A stretch of 64,000 nucleotides of DNA, taken from NCBI RefSeq assembly GCF_014636315.1, contig NZ_BMED01000003.1, positions 186,001 through 250,000 on the forward strand. The letters run 5' to 3'. The translations under genes were made by a program, and so were the position numbers. Positions 7,388 through 16,819 of the stretch are shown one piece after another (position 1 is the stretch's first letter; each line of letters begins with the position of its first letter). The stretch is from Parundibacterium terreum (GTDB taxonomy: Bacteria; Pseudomonadota; Gammaproteobacteria; Burkholderiales; Burkholderiaceae_D). Below the pieces are notes generated by a model. That model saw only the letters and a program-made list of their open reading frames with translations, searched no databases and had not been told where the DNA came from.

Positions 7388-10300
7388 ATGGAAAGAGGTA
7401 CGGCCAGTCGGGAGCAGCGAGATGTGCCCACGACGGTGTTCTTGCTCATTGTCGGCCTGATTATTATTGCCATCCTGGGGCAAACCTGGTGGGCGGTTGC
7501 AAAAGACAAGGTGTTGACGCTGGCATCGGCGCAAGAAAACAGCTATCTCGCGGTCAGGGTGCTGGAAGAGCACGCCAGCCGCATCCTGCAGGATGCAACC
7601 CGTTCGATAGGCGCTGCCGCCGAAGGCATCAAGAACGAAGGCGATGAAATACTGAGCAATGAATCTGCCATACGGCAGATACTTGTCAATCAAAGGCAGG
7701 ACTCGAAGTTCCTGCAATCCATTGCTGTCGTCAATACCAGTGGCCAGCTATGGGCTACTTCATTCCAGTACCCCGCCAACCAAACTGACCTGAACGACAG
7801 GCAGTATGTAAAATTCCTGCTGCAGCACCCGGACCACAAGGCCGTCGTGGTCGGCGCGCCTGTCAAAATGACGCAGGGCGGCCGCTGGATCTTGCCGGTT
7901 GCCAGGAATATCTATGATGCGGCCGGACGTTATGCGGGCTTGATCCAGGTGGAGATAGACCTGGTGTACCTGAATGAATTCTATGAACGGGTTGCCAAAG
8001 ATGGCGATGCCAGCATTTCCCTGCATGACAGCGATGGCAATATCATCATCCGCTCGCCGTTTGATGAGCGCCTGCTGAGCTTGAATGTAGGCACATCGGC
8101 GATCGCCCGCAACATACGCGCAGGATCTGCAGAGGGCGTGTTGCAAGACCGACCGCTGGCTGGTGGCGGCACGGAGCTGATCTATACCTATAGAAGAATG
8201 TCCGACTTCCCGGTCACCGTCGTCTATGCGCAGGAGTTGGATAGCGTGTTGTCGAGCTGGAGCAAGCGGCTCAAGCAAAGAGCGTTCTTTGCCGCGCTGA
8301 CCATAGGCTTCATCTTGCTGCTGGCAGGCATGCTGGTCTGGCATATCGGCCACTTGCGTAAGTCGAACACCCGGCTCAAGGCCAGTGAAAACCGCTACCG
8401 GCTGCTGTATCAGGAGGCGCAGGATGCGATCCTGTTGATCAACCGTGAATACTGCTATGTGGACTGCAACCCGGCGGCGGTCGCCTTGTTTGGCGTGGAG
8501 TCCGCTGCCGATATCATAGGCAAGCGCGCAGGCGGGTTTTCGCCGAATGCGCAAAGAGTGAACCAGTTGCCCAACATGCCGCGCGACAACCTGGTGGCGA
8601 CGCTGGTCGATGCGGCATTTGAAGGTACGCCGCAGACCTTTGAATGGACCACGCACAAGCATGGGCAAATGCAGTTTAATGAGATCACGCTCAGCCTGGT
8701 TGAGGTGGAGAGTGAGATGCTGCTCTTTTGCGTGATGCGCAATGTCAATTCACGAAAATATACCGAGCGCTTGCTGGAAGGGCAGAATCGCCTGTTGCAA
8801 TTGATCGGCAGCGGCGAAGAGTTGACGAATATCCTGGAGGCGGTATGCCAGTTCGTGGAAAAACTCAATCCCCACTGGCGCTGCGGCATACAGCTGTTAA
8901 ATGATGATCAGCGCACTTTCTCTCGCCTGATAGGCCGGAATTTTCCTGAAATCCTGAAGCCGCAATTGCAGGGCCTGCCGGTCAGCAAGGGGAATGGCGT
9001 ATGGAGCGAAGCCGTCATCAATGCCAGCCCGGTGTGGCTGGAAGACTTGCAGCTTGCGCCTGAGATGCAGTTCATCAATGGGCTGGAGAAGCTATCGGAT
9101 TTCTCCAGCTGCGGCGCATGGCCCATCATGGGCAAGAATGGCCAGTTGCTGGGTACGTTTACGCTGTTCTTCACGACTCGTGCTCGCCTCAGCGACGAAG
9201 ACATGGTCTTGATGGGCATCACAACCGATATCGCCAGTATCGCCATCGAAGACCGGCGCTCCGAAGAAAAAATCCTGAAGCTGGCGCATTACGATGATCT
9301 GACCGGCTTGCCGAATCGTTTTCTTTATCACCAGCATCTGGCCAAATCGCTGGCGCATGCGGAGCGCAATCGTTCCCAACTGGCGGTGTTCTTTGTCGAT
9401 CTGGATCGCTTCAAGAATATCAATGACACCTTCGGCCATGATGAGGGTGATGCAGTGCTGCGCAATATCGCCAGGCGCTTCAAGAATTGCCTGCGCGAAT
9501 CCGATACGGTGGCCCGGGTGGGCGGCGATGAATTCATCTTGCTGGTGGATCAGTATGAGAGTCCGATGGACCTGAGCGACATTGCCGGCAAGCTGCTGGT
9601 GGAGTCCGCACTGCCCTTCGATATCCGCGGCCAGGAATGCCAGCTCAGCGCCAGCATAGGCATAGCCACCTATCCGGCCGACGGCAAGGATGCGCAGACA
9701 TTGCTGAAGAATGCCGATATCGCGATGTACCGCGCCAAGAATCGCGGCAAGGATAATTACCAATTCTATGCATCGGAAATGAATGTGCATACGGTAGAGC
9801 GTCTGGCGTTTGAGGCGCGTCTGCGGCGCGCGCTGGAAAGGCGTGAGTTCATCGTGTATTACCAGCCTAAGCTGGATATCGCGTCAGGACGCATCGTCGG
9901 AGCCGAGGCCCTGGTACGCTGGAACCATCCAGAACGCGGCATTCTTTTCCCGGGTGAATTTATTACCTTGGCGGAAGAGGCGGGGCTGATAGGTCGCCTG
10001 GGCATGCTGGTGCTGGATATCGCATGCCGCGATGTGCTGGCTTTCCGGGCGGCAGACAAGTCCTTCGGCCGGGTGGCAATCAATCTGTCCGGCGCGCAGT
10101 TCAATGACGCCAATCTTTTGGCTGACGTGCAGAGCGTGGTGGAATTCTGGCGCGTCAATCCGGAACAGATCGAGTTTGAAATTACCGAGAGCATGGTGAT
10201 GCATAACCGCGACCAGGCGATCGTGCTGATGGATGGCCTGAAGGCGGCGGGCTTTACTTTATCGATAGACGATTTTGGTACCGGCTATTCGTCGCTTGCT

Positions 10301-10582
10301 TATCTGAAGCGCTTTCCGGTCGATAGCGTCAAGATCGACCGTTCCTTTATCAAGGATATTCCGGAAGATCCGAATGATACGGCGATTGTGCTGGCCATCG
10401 TTGCGATGGCGCACACTCTGGGCCTGAAGGTGATCGCTGAAGGCGTGGAAACCGCGACCCAGCTATATACTTTGGCCGATTCCAGTTGTGACGAATATCA
10501 GGGCTTTTATTTCAGTAAAGCGATTCCCGAGAATGAGTTTGTGGCTTTGCTGGAGAGGCAGACTGAGGCTGTTCCTGCTTGA
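7388..10582 (+). CDS. Cache-PAS-GAF-GGDEF-EAL membrane sensor for cyclic di-GMP
   Basis: The protein has 1064 residues. There is an N-terminal membrane helix (about 15-35), a periplasmic double-Cache-like sensor (about 40-295), a second helix (300-320), a PAS domain (about 335-455) and a GAF domain (about 460-625). A GGDEF domain follows with GGDEF at 712-716 and an upstream RESD inhibitory-site motif, then an EAL domain with E840-A-L. Both catalytic signatures look intact, so it may make and break c-di-GMP, with one activity dominant. The Cache part would sense a small periplasmic ligand. A good ribosome site (AAAGG) precedes the ATG. Its 3' end overlaps the opposite-strand gene of the same family by 71 bases. 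Domain calls are firm; ligand and net activity are unknown. Confidence 0.93.
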   Translation: MERGTASREQRDVPTTVFLLIVGLIIIAILGQTWWAVAKDKVLTLASAQENSYLAVRVLEEHASRILQDATRSIGAAAEGIKNEGDEILSNESAIRQILVNQRQDSKFLQSIAVVNTSGQLWATSFQYPANQTDLNDRQYVKFLLQHPDHKAVVVGAPVKMTQGGRWILPVARNIYDAAGRYAGLIQVEIDLVYLNEFYERVAKDGDASISLHDSDGNIIIRSPFDERLLSLNVGTSAIARNIRAGSAEGVLQDRPLAGGGTELIYTYRRMSDFPVTVVYAQELDSVLSSWSKRLKQRAFFAALTIGFILLLAGMLVWHIGHLRKSNTRLKASENRYRLLYQEAQDAILLINREYCYVDCNPAAVALFGVESAADIIGKRAGGFSPNAQRVNQLPNMPRDNLVATLVDAAFEGTPQTFEWTTHKHGQMQFNEITLSLVEVESEMLLFCVMRNVNSRKYTERLLEGQNRLLQLIGSGEELTNILEAVCQFVEKLNPHWRCGIQLLNDDQRTFSRLIGRNFPEILKPQLQGLPVSKGNGVWSEAVINASPVWLEDLQLAPEMQFINGLEKLSDFSSCGAWPIMGKNGQLLGTFTLFFTTRARLSDEDMVLMGITTDIASIAIEDRRSEEKILKLAHYDDLTGLPNRFLYHQHLAKSLAHAERNRSQLAVFFVDLDRFKNINDTFGHDEGDAVLRNIARRFKNCLRESDTVARVGGDEFILLVDQYESPMDLSDIAGKLLVESALPFDIRGQECQLSASIGIATYPADGKDAQTLLKNADIAMYRAKNRGKDNYQFYASEMNVHTVERLAFEARLRRALERREFIVYYQPKLDIASGRIVGAEALVRWNHPERGILFPGEFITLAEEAGLIGRLGMLVLDIACRDVLAFRAADKSFGRVAINLSGAQFNDANLLADVQSVVEFWRVNPEQIEFEITESMVMHNRDQAIVLMDGLKAAGFTLSIDDFGTGYSSLAYLKRFPVDSVKIDRSFIKDIPEDPNDTAIVLAIVAMAHTLGLKVIAEGVETATQLYTLADSSCDEYQGFYFSKAIPENEFVALLERQTEAVPA

Positions 10583-12713
10583 GGCCTGCTTTGTTGAGGT
10601 CCTTGTCCGTTAGTTTGGCGGGGGTGTCCAGTAATAGCGTAAAGGCTTCGTTGCTCACTGGTCTTCCAAAATAGTAGCCCTGCGCGCAATCGCAGGCGTT
10701 TTGCTGAAGGAAGCTGGCCTGCTCCAAACTCTCCACCCCTTCGGCAATCACCGACAAATTCAGGATGTGTCCCAAAGAAATAATGGCCTTGACGATGGCC
10801 GCATCATCCCTGTCGATCGCGATATCGCGCACAAAGGACTGGTCTATCTTCAGGCAGTCGACCGGAAATTTTTTCAGATAGCTGAGGCTGGCATAGCCGG
10901 TGCCGAAATCGTCTACCGATAGATATACCCCCATCGCCTTCAACTGGTGCAGGGTGGCGATGCTGGTTTCCATATTGTGCATCATCATCGATTCGGTAAT
11001 TTCCAATTCCAGCAGGCTGGGAGGAAGCCCCGTTTCATCCAGTGCGGTTTTGACTATCTGTGCCAGATCGCCGTGATGTAACTGGCGCGGCGAGATATTG
11101 ACGGCGATACGGATGGGCTGATGGCCCAGCATCAGCCACTGCATGGCCTGTGCGCAGGCGGTATGAATGACCCATTCTCCTATGGGCATGATAAGGCCGG
11201 TTTCCTCTGCCAGCGGAATGAAGTCGGCAGGGGATATCATGCCCTGCGCAGGATGCTGCCAGCGTATCAGTGCCTCTGCACTGTGGATGCGGCCGCTGAG
11301 CAGGTCTATCTTCGGCTGGTAATGCAAGGCCAGCTGGCGTGCCTCAATCGCGATGCGCAGCTTGTTCATCAGGTCCAGCCTGTCGGCTACTGCCGGCGTC
11401 AGTACGCCGGCATAGTACTGATAGTTGTCGCGCCCCAATTCCTTGGCCTTGTACATCGCTGCATCGGCATTTTTCAGCAGCACGTCGGCTTGGTCGCCGT
11501 CACCGGGGTAAATGCTGATGCCTATGCTGCAGGTCACGGTCAGTTCGCGGCCCTCGATGCGGCATGGCTGGGAGACGCTGCTGCGTATGCGCTGCATGAC
11601 GGAGTCCAGTTCGTCGGCATCTGCATGGTAGTTCAGGATCAATACGAATTCGTCGCCGCCGAGGCGGGCCACGGTATCGCTGTCGCGCATGCAGGCTAGC
11701 AGGCGCTCGGACATGATCTGCAATAGCTGGTCGCCGGCCTGGTGGCCCAGGCTGTCATTGATGTATTTGAACTGGTCTATATCCAGGAAGGCCAGCGCCA
11801 GCCGCTCATTATGGTGCTGCGCCTGCATGATGCCCTGTTGCAGCCTTTCATACAGCAGCGCGCGGTTGGGCAGGCCTGTCAGCATGTCATGGCTGGCCCG
11901 GTGCTCTATTTCAGCTTCATAGAGTTTGCGCTCGGTGATGTCTTCGACGGTGCCTTCGTAAAACATGATCTTGCCTGCCTCGTCATAGACGGTGCGTGCA
12001 TTTTCAGAAATCCAGATGATGCTGCGGTCCTTGCGGTAAACGCGTGACTCAAAATTGGTGACCGAACCTTGCTGTTCCATCAACTGCATGAATTGCTGGC
12101 GGCGGCCCGCTTCCACGTAAAGCTGGGTATCAATCTGTTTTAATTCCGCCATCATTTGCTGCGGCGAGCCATAGCCATAAATACGCACCAGTGCAGGGTT
12201 GACGGAAATGTAACCCTGCGGCGTCGACTGAAAAATACCTTCGATCGCATTCTCAACGATGCTGCGGTATCTCCGTTCGACTTCCAGCGTGACCTGGTCG
12301 GCCTTTTTACGCGCGGTGATATCGGAAATTAAGCCTTCCACAGCCTCCAGCCGGCCTGAAGCGTTGTATACTCCCACCCCGCGCTCCCATAGCCAGCGTG
12401 ATTCTCCATTTGCATGCAATATCCTGTATTCAAGCTCATAGGGAAGCTGGTGCTCCAGCGCCTCCCGTATCAGTTCGCGCATTTTGTCCAGATCGTCGGC
12501 ATGGCATAGGCGCTCATAGGACAAACGGCTCAGGTAGAGCGCGTGATCCGCAGCGTAGCCGGTAATTTTCTGGCAGCCGGCACTAACCAGTTCCATGCTG
12601 CTTAGCGCATCGTTCCGATAGCGGAATACCATGCCGTCCAGATTGTTCAGCAAGGTGCTGAGTACTCCCGATTCATCAAATTGGCTGAGTTTGTTAGCAA
12701 AGAGTGCTGACAT
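10512..12713 (-). CDS. PAS-PAS-GGDEF-EAL protein for cyclic di-GMP turnover
   Basis: The protein has 733 residues, soluble, with no membrane helix. Two PAS domains occupy about 15-135 and 145-265, each ending in the PAC-type motif (ISDITARKK; VEDITERKL). GGDEF is at 352-356 with RDSD five residues upstream (product-inhibition site). The EAL domain starts near 470 with E480-A-L and later the DDFGTGYASLSYL motif. Both enzymatic motifs look complete. It converges on the Cache-containing homologue at 7388 and the two coding regions share 71 bases on opposite strands. The spacer upstream of its start is shared with the dcw cluster promoter region. Signal input through PAS is unknown. Confidence 0.92.
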   Translation of the reverse strand: MSALFANKLSQFDESGVLSTLLNNLDGMVFRYRNDALSSMELVSAGCQKITGYAADHALYLSRLSYERLCHADDLDKMRELIREALEHQLPYELEYRILHANGESRWLWERGVGVYNASGRLEAVEGLISDITARKKADQVTLEVERRYRSIVENAIEGIFQSTPQGYISVNPALVRIYGYGSPQQMMAELKQIDTQLYVEAGRRQQFMQLMEQQGSVTNFESRVYRKDRSIIWISENARTVYDEAGKIMFYEGTVEDITERKLYEAEIEHRASHDMLTGLPNRALLYERLQQGIMQAQHHNERLALAFLDIDQFKYINDSLGHQAGDQLLQIMSERLLACMRDSDTVARLGGDEFVLILNYHADADELDSVMQRIRSSVSQPCRIEGRELTVTCSIGISIYPGDGDQADVLLKNADAAMYKAKELGRDNYQYYAGVLTPAVADRLDLMNKLRIAIEARQLALHYQPKIDLLSGRIHSAEALIRWQHPAQGMISPADFIPLAEETGLIMPIGEWVIHTACAQAMQWLMLGHQPIRIAVNISPRQLHHGDLAQIVKTALDETGLPPSLLELEITESMMMHNMETSIATLHQLKAMGVYLSVDDFGTGYASLSYLKKFPVDCLKIDQSFVRDIAIDRDDAAIVKAIISLGHILNLSVIAEGVESLEQASFLQQNACDCAQGYYFGRPVSNEAFTLLLDTPAKLTDKDLNKAGLKQEQPQSASPAKPQTHSRESLY

Positions 12714-13255
12714 AGAGGAGTTGGGCGCGATTATCAGGTGAGGGTGCGGATTTGAGGGTGCATATTATGTTGACTCAAGCAAACTATGTGCCTGCAAGCA
12801 AGAGAGGTATGCAACAGGTCGGATAGTGGTGCTGTGGGTGGCTTACTGAAGCAGGTAGGGGCAATGGAGCGGACCATGCGCATTTCGGCTGCGCCGTGGT
12901 CTGCGTGCAGGCCCAAATAAGGTGCAGCAGGTGAAATAGTAAAACGCAAAAAGTGAGCAAAATTGCACAAGAAAGAAGCGAAGTGATTAAATAAAGTTGC
13001 CGCATAGAACTTTTCATTTCAGCAATTTCCAGCATGTTTGCCGCAGATTCACGTAGTTAACGAATTTAAATGTTTAAATTGCAATTGTTTTGAGTAAATT
13101 TGCGTAAAAACACATGGTTATAGCTGAGATGTGACATTTACAATCTCATGTAAGTCTCTAATTTATTTGAATATTCTTCTTTTTTGATGATTTAAGTAAA
13201 TGCGCTAAGTCCTTGACTTCATTCAATAAATTCGCATTTCTCCACTTGATTTCGC
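12714..13255. other. Large AT-rich spacer between c-di-GMP gene and mraZ
   Basis: Apart from one doubtful small minus-strand reading frame (12784-13017), I see no gene. The stretch 13030-13250 is very AT-rich and would suit an upstream activating region for the dcw promoter. Confidence 0.35.
12784..13017 (-). CDS. Doubtful 77-residue hydrophobic protein
   Basis: ATG at 13017 follows GGAAATTGCTGAA, a weak ribosome site. The predicted peptide begins MKSSMRQLYLITSLLSCA and has one strong hydrophobic helix (about 8-35), but its C-terminal half is Pro/Ser/His-rich and looks like chance translation. No family was recognised. It could be a small membrane protein or a spurious frame. Confidence 0.22.
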   Translation of the reverse strand: MKSSMRQLYLITSLLSCAILLTFCVLLFHLLHLIWACTQTTAQPKCAWSAPLPLPASVSHPQHHYPTCCIPLLLAGT

Positions 13256-13284
13256 TTGACCGGGTGTAACGCATCCTCTAAAGT
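13256..13284 (+). promoter_or_regulatory. Candidate sigma-70 promoter of the dcw cluster
   Basis: TTGACC (13256-13261), a 17-bp spacer and TAAAGT (13279-13284) fit a -35/-10 pair. Transcription would start near 13291, about 90 bp before mraZ. The -10 overlaps the first of four phased GTG repeats. Confidence 0.55.
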
Positions 13285-13320
13285 GGGCGATAGTGTGAAA
13301 AAGTGTATTTTTGTGGAGGA
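13283..13320 (+). promoter_or_regulatory. Candidate MraZ operator: four GTG repeats at exact 10-bp spacing
   Basis: GTG occurs at 13283, 13293, 13303 and 13313, each usually preceded by A or AA. MraZ is known to bind short direct repeats spaced about one helical turn upstream of its own gene. Here the repeats overlap the likely -10 and the start of transcription, a position suited to autorepression. Confidence 0.7.
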
Positions 13321-13380
13321 AAAACTCATCCTCTGCACCAAAATAATTGAATAAAAGTTCAGGGTTAAAAGGTAAATAGC

Positions 13381-13809
13381 GTGTTCCAGGGGGCGTCCGC
13401 ACTCAATCTCGATGCAAAAGGCAGAATGTCTATTCCTGCCAAGCATCGTGACGCCCTCGCGGTACAGTGCGAAGGCCGTATTACCCTGACCCGCCATCCC
13501 CACGGCTGCCTGCTGTTGTTTCCTCGCCCGACCTGGGAATCCCACCGCGAACAAATCGCCTCCTGGCCCATGTCTGCCCGCACCTGGCAGCGCATATTCC
13601 TGGGTAATGCTTCGGATGTGGAAATGGACAGCGCCGGACGCATCCTGATCGCGCCCGAGCTACGCCAGGCTATCGGCCTGCAGCGCGATGTGATGCTGCT
13701 TGGCATGGGTTCACATTTCGAAATCTGGGATTCCGCAAAGCTGGCTGAAGACGAAGCGAAAGCGATCGCCAACGGCATGCCCGATGTGCTGAGTGACTTT
13801 TCTTTCTGA
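13381..13809 (+). CDS. mraZ: Transcriptional regulator MraZ
   Basis: The protein has 142 residues, starting with GTG at 13381 behind an AAAGGT ribosome site. It has the two SpoVT/AbrB-like MraZ repeats: [15 protein letters not shown] near residue 10 and [14 protein letters not shown] near 81. Members form ring-shaped oligomers that bind phased repeats upstream of the dcw cluster and repress it. It is the first gene of the 17-kb cluster and is followed at once by rsmH. Its own operator appears to lie at 13283-13320. Assignment is firm. Confidence 0.96.
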   Translation: MFQGASALNLDAKGRMSIPAKHRDALAVQCEGRITLTRHPHGCLLLFPRPTWESHREQIASWPMSARTWQRIFLGNASDVEMDSAGRILIAPELRQAIGLQRDVMLLGMGSHFEIWDSAKLAEDEAKAIANGMPDVLSDFSF

Positions 13810-13818
13810 TTGACCGCA

Positions 13819-14790
13819 ATGATTACTCAGAAAGCAGCAGAATTCACGCACCTGACGGTGCTGCTGGGCGAAGCCGTCGAAGGCCTGGCCCTGACCGGTG
13901 AACGCACCGGCGGCACCTATGTGGACGGAACCTTCGGCCGTGGCGGCCATAGCAAGAAAATACTGGAAAACCTGGGGCCGAGCGGCCGCCTGCTGGCCTT
14001 TGACAAGGATACGCAAGCCATCGCCAGTGCCCAGGAGATCAAGGACCCACGCTTCACTATCGTGCATGAAAGCTTCGCGACCATGTCGCAGGAGTTGCAG
14101 GATCGCGGGTTGATGCAGGTTGACGGCATCCTGATGGATTTGGGTATTTCCTCTCCACAGGTGGACGATGCCGGACGCGGTTTCAGTTTCAGGGCGGATG
14201 GCCCGCTGGACATGCGCATGGATACCACGCGCGGAATCTCTGCGGCGGAGTGGCTGGCAACGGAAGACGAACTAAAAATCAGGGAGGTTATAAAAGATTA
14301 TGGGGAAGAACGGTTTGCTTTTCAGATTGCAAAGGCGATTGTTGCTCGCCGGCAGGTCGAGCCAATTTCTGGCACACGACAGCTTGCCGAAATCGTCGCA
14401 CACGCCGTCAAAACTCGCGAGAAGGGCAAAGACCCGGCAACTCGCACCTTTCAGGCTATACGGATTTTCATCAATAAAGAGCTGGAAGATCTCGAAATAG
14501 GTCTGGCGGGAGCTTATGAGCGCCTTGCGCCACATGGTCGCATGGCGGTCATCAGCTTCCATTCGCTGGAAGACCGTATCGTGAAGCAATTCTTCGCTTC
14601 CAAGGTGAACGTACCGCAGCCGGACCGGCGCCTGCCTATTCGTACCAAGGATTTGCCGCAGCCGCAGATGAAGCTGATCACCAAGATCAAGCCTTCCGAT
14701 GCTGAAGTGGCGGCCAACCCGCGCGCGCGTTCGGCGATATTGCGTGTGGCGGAACGTTTGCCCTCCAAAGATGATGGAGGCGGCGCATGA
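13819..14790 (+). CDS. rsmH: 16S rRNA m4C1402 methyltransferase RsmH (MraW)
   Basis: The protein has 323 residues from the ATG at 13819; a TTG at 13810, abutting the mraZ stop, is an alternative giving three more residues. The family signature is clear: [13 protein letters not shown], then [15 protein letters not shown] (SAM site), [23 protein letters not shown] in the middle, and [18 protein letters not shown]. It methylates C1402 in the ribosomal decoding centre using SAM. It is second in the dcw cluster and overlaps ftsL by ATGA. Confidence 0.96.
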   Translation: MITQKAAEFTHLTVLLGEAVEGLALTGERTGGTYVDGTFGRGGHSKKILENLGPSGRLLAFDKDTQAIASAQEIKDPRFTIVHESFATMSQELQDRGLMQVDGILMDLGISSPQVDDAGRGFSFRADGPLDMRMDTTRGISAAEWLATEDELKIREVIKDYGEERFAFQIAKAIVARRQVEPISGTRQLAEIVAHAVKTREKGKDPATRTFQAIRIFINKELEDLEIGLAGAYERLAPHGRMAVISFHSLEDRIVKQFFASKVNVPQPDRRLPIRTKDLPQPQMKLITKIKPSDAEVAANPRARSAILRVAERLPSKDDGGGA

Positions 14791-15062
14791 GCACCCGCCT
14801 CAACCTCGTTCTGGCTGCAGCACTGATGCTGAGCGCCTTGTCGCTGGTGAATTCCCAGTATCAGGCGCGCCGCTTGTTCATTGAGCTGGAAAGGGCGCAG
14901 AGCCTGTCCAAACAGTATGAATTGCAGTGGACGCAACTCAAGCTGGACCAGTCCACCTTCGGCAAGCACGCCAGGATAGAAGAAAATGCCAGCAAGGAGC
15001 TGGGCATGGTGCCGGTTACGCCGGACCGCACCCAATACCTGACAGCCGGAGGCTCAAAATGA
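14787..15062 (+). CDS. ftsL: Cell division protein FtsL
   Basis: The protein has 91 residues, with a short cytoplasmic start, one membrane helix (about 5-22) and a periplasmic coiled-coil-like segment rich in Gln, Leu and Glu. Size and position between rsmH and ftsI are diagnostic; sequence is poorly conserved in this family. It forms the FtsQLB complex with FtsB and FtsQ and activates FtsWI. ATGA overlaps at both ends suggest translational coupling. Confidence 0.9.
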   Translation: MSTRLNLVLAAALMLSALSLVNSQYQARRLFIELERAQSLSKQYELQWTQLKLDQSTFGKHARIEENASKELGMVPVTPDRTQYLTAGGSK

Positions 15063-16819
15063 GCCGCTCTACGACATCTCGCACAGCCGCCGGCAAAGGC
15101 GTGCCTTTCCTGTCCAGCCCACTGCTGGCGGTCAAGTTGCCGGTATGGCGTTCGCGCCTGGTGCTGTTCCTTATGTTCGCCGCGTTTGTCGCATTGATTG
15201 CGCGCGCCTTGTGGCTGCAGGGCATGACCACTGACTTTCTGCAAAAGCAGGGCGCCAGCCGCTATGCGCGCACGCTGGAGTTGCCGGCTACCCGTGGCCG
15301 TATTACCGACAGGAATGGCCAGGTACTGGCTTCGTCGGTGCCGGTGAAGGCGGTGTGGGCGATTCCGGATGATGTGCTGGAGGCGCCGAAAGAAAAGATA
15401 CGCGCGCTGGCGGGCTTATTGGAAATGAGCGAAGCAGAGTTGCGCAAGAAGCTGGATTCCGACCGCCAGTTTGTGTACCTGAAACGCCAGGTAGAGCAGG
15501 AGACTGCCGCCAAAATAGTTGCCCTCGGCATAGACGGCATCGAGACCCGTAAGGAATACAAACGCTTCTATCCAGAAGGCGACGCGATGGCGCATGTGGT
15601 CGGCTTCACCAATGTGGAAGACGTAGGCCAGGAAGGCATAGAGCTGGCGTCTGAAAAGAGCCTGGCTGGCAAAACCGGCAGCCGCCGCGTAATCAAGGAC
15701 AGGCTGGGCCGTATCGTCGAGGATATAGAGTCGATACGCGAGCCGCACGACGGCAAGGACATGACCCTGTCTATAGACAGCAAGATCCAGTACATCGCCT
15801 TCACGCATCTGAAGGAAGCGGTGGAAAAGCACCATGCCAAGGCGGGCGCTGCAGTCGTGCTGGATGTGAAAACCGGAGAAGTTCTGGCTCTGGTGAACTT
15901 GCCTTCCTATAATCCAAATGACCGCTCTGTATTGACGGGCGCTCAATTGCGCAACCGGGTGATGACGGATACCTTTGAGCCGGGCTCCATCATGAAGCCG
16001 TTTACGGTAGCGCTGGCGCTGGAAACTGGTCGTGTTACTCCGGAAACACCATTCCAGACCGCGCCCGGCGTGATGATGATAGGTCCTTCCGTCATCCATG
16101 ATGCGCACAAGGAAAGTGTATTGACCGTGGCCCAGGTCATACAGAAGTCGTCGAATATCGGCACCGCCAAGATGGCCCTGCAGATGCGTCCGCAGGAGAT
16201 GTGGGAAATGTTTACTTCTCTGGGATTTGGCCAGCCCCCCAAACTCGGCTTCCCTGGAGCCGTGGCTGGACGTCTGCGCAACTACAAAACCTGGAAACCG
16301 ATCGAGCAGGCGACGATGAGCTTCGGCCATGGTGTGTCGGTATCGCTGATACAGATCGCGCGCGCCTATACCATCTTCGCGCGCAATGGCGACCTGATCC
16401 CGCTGAGCTTCCAGAAGCTGGATGCGCCGCCGGTGGGGCATCGCGTGATCTCTGAAAAAGTGGCGACAGAATTAAGAAACATGATGGAAACAGTGACCCA
16501 GCCGGGCGGCACCGCCACCCAGGCCAGGATCGCCGGCTACCGCGTGGCAGGCAAGACCGGTACCGCGCATAAGGTAGAAGGCGGCAAATACGTGCGCAAA
16601 TATGTCGGCGACTTTGTCGGCTTTGCGCCGGTATCCAATCCGCGCGTGATCGTGGCGGTCATGATAGACGAACCTACCGTAGGCGGTTATTACGGCGGCG
16701 TGGTTGCTGCGCCGGTCTTTGCGGCGATTACTGCCAATGTATTGCGCTCCATGAATGTTCCACCAGATTCATCCGTGACCAGCATCATTCCTGAAACCAG
16801 TGTGCAGGAGAGTATGTAA
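15059..16819 (+). CDS. ftsI: Septal peptidoglycan transpeptidase FtsI (PBP3)
   Basis: The protein has 586 residues from the ATG at 15059, which follows GGAGG closely and overlaps the ftsL stop. There is one N-terminal membrane anchor (about 28-50), a dimerisation domain, then the penicillin-binding transpeptidase with S310-IMK (active-site Ser and Lys), SSN at 364-366 and KTGT at 499-502. It cross-links septal peptidoglycan with FtsW. All catalytic motifs are intact. Stop and next start overlap in TAATG. Confidence 0.97.
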   Translation: MSRSTTSRTAAGKGVPFLSSPLLAVKLPVWRSRLVLFLMFAAFVALIARALWLQGMTTDFLQKQGASRYARTLELPATRGRITDRNGQVLASSVPVKAVWAIPDDVLEAPKEKIRALAGLLEMSEAELRKKLDSDRQFVYLKRQVEQETAAKIVALGIDGIETRKEYKRFYPEGDAMAHVVGFTNVEDVGQEGIELASEKSLAGKTGSRRVIKDRLGRIVEDIESIREPHDGKDMTLSIDSKIQYIAFTHLKEAVEKHHAKAGAAVVLDVKTGEVLALVNLPSYNPNDRSVLTGAQLRNRVMTDTFEPGSIMKPFTVALALETGRVTPETPFQTAPGVMMIGPSVIHDAHKESVLTVAQVIQKSSNIGTAKMALQMRPQEMWEMFTSLGFGQPPKLGFPGAVAGRLRNYKTWKPIEQATMSFGHGVSVSLIQIARAYTIFARNGDLIPLSFQKLDAPPVGHRVISEKVATELRNMMETVTQPGGTATQARIAGYRVAGKTGTAHKVEGGKYVRKYVGDFVGFAPVSNPRVIVAVMIDEPTVGGYYGGVVAAPVFAAITANVLRSMNVPPDSSVTSIIPETSVQESM

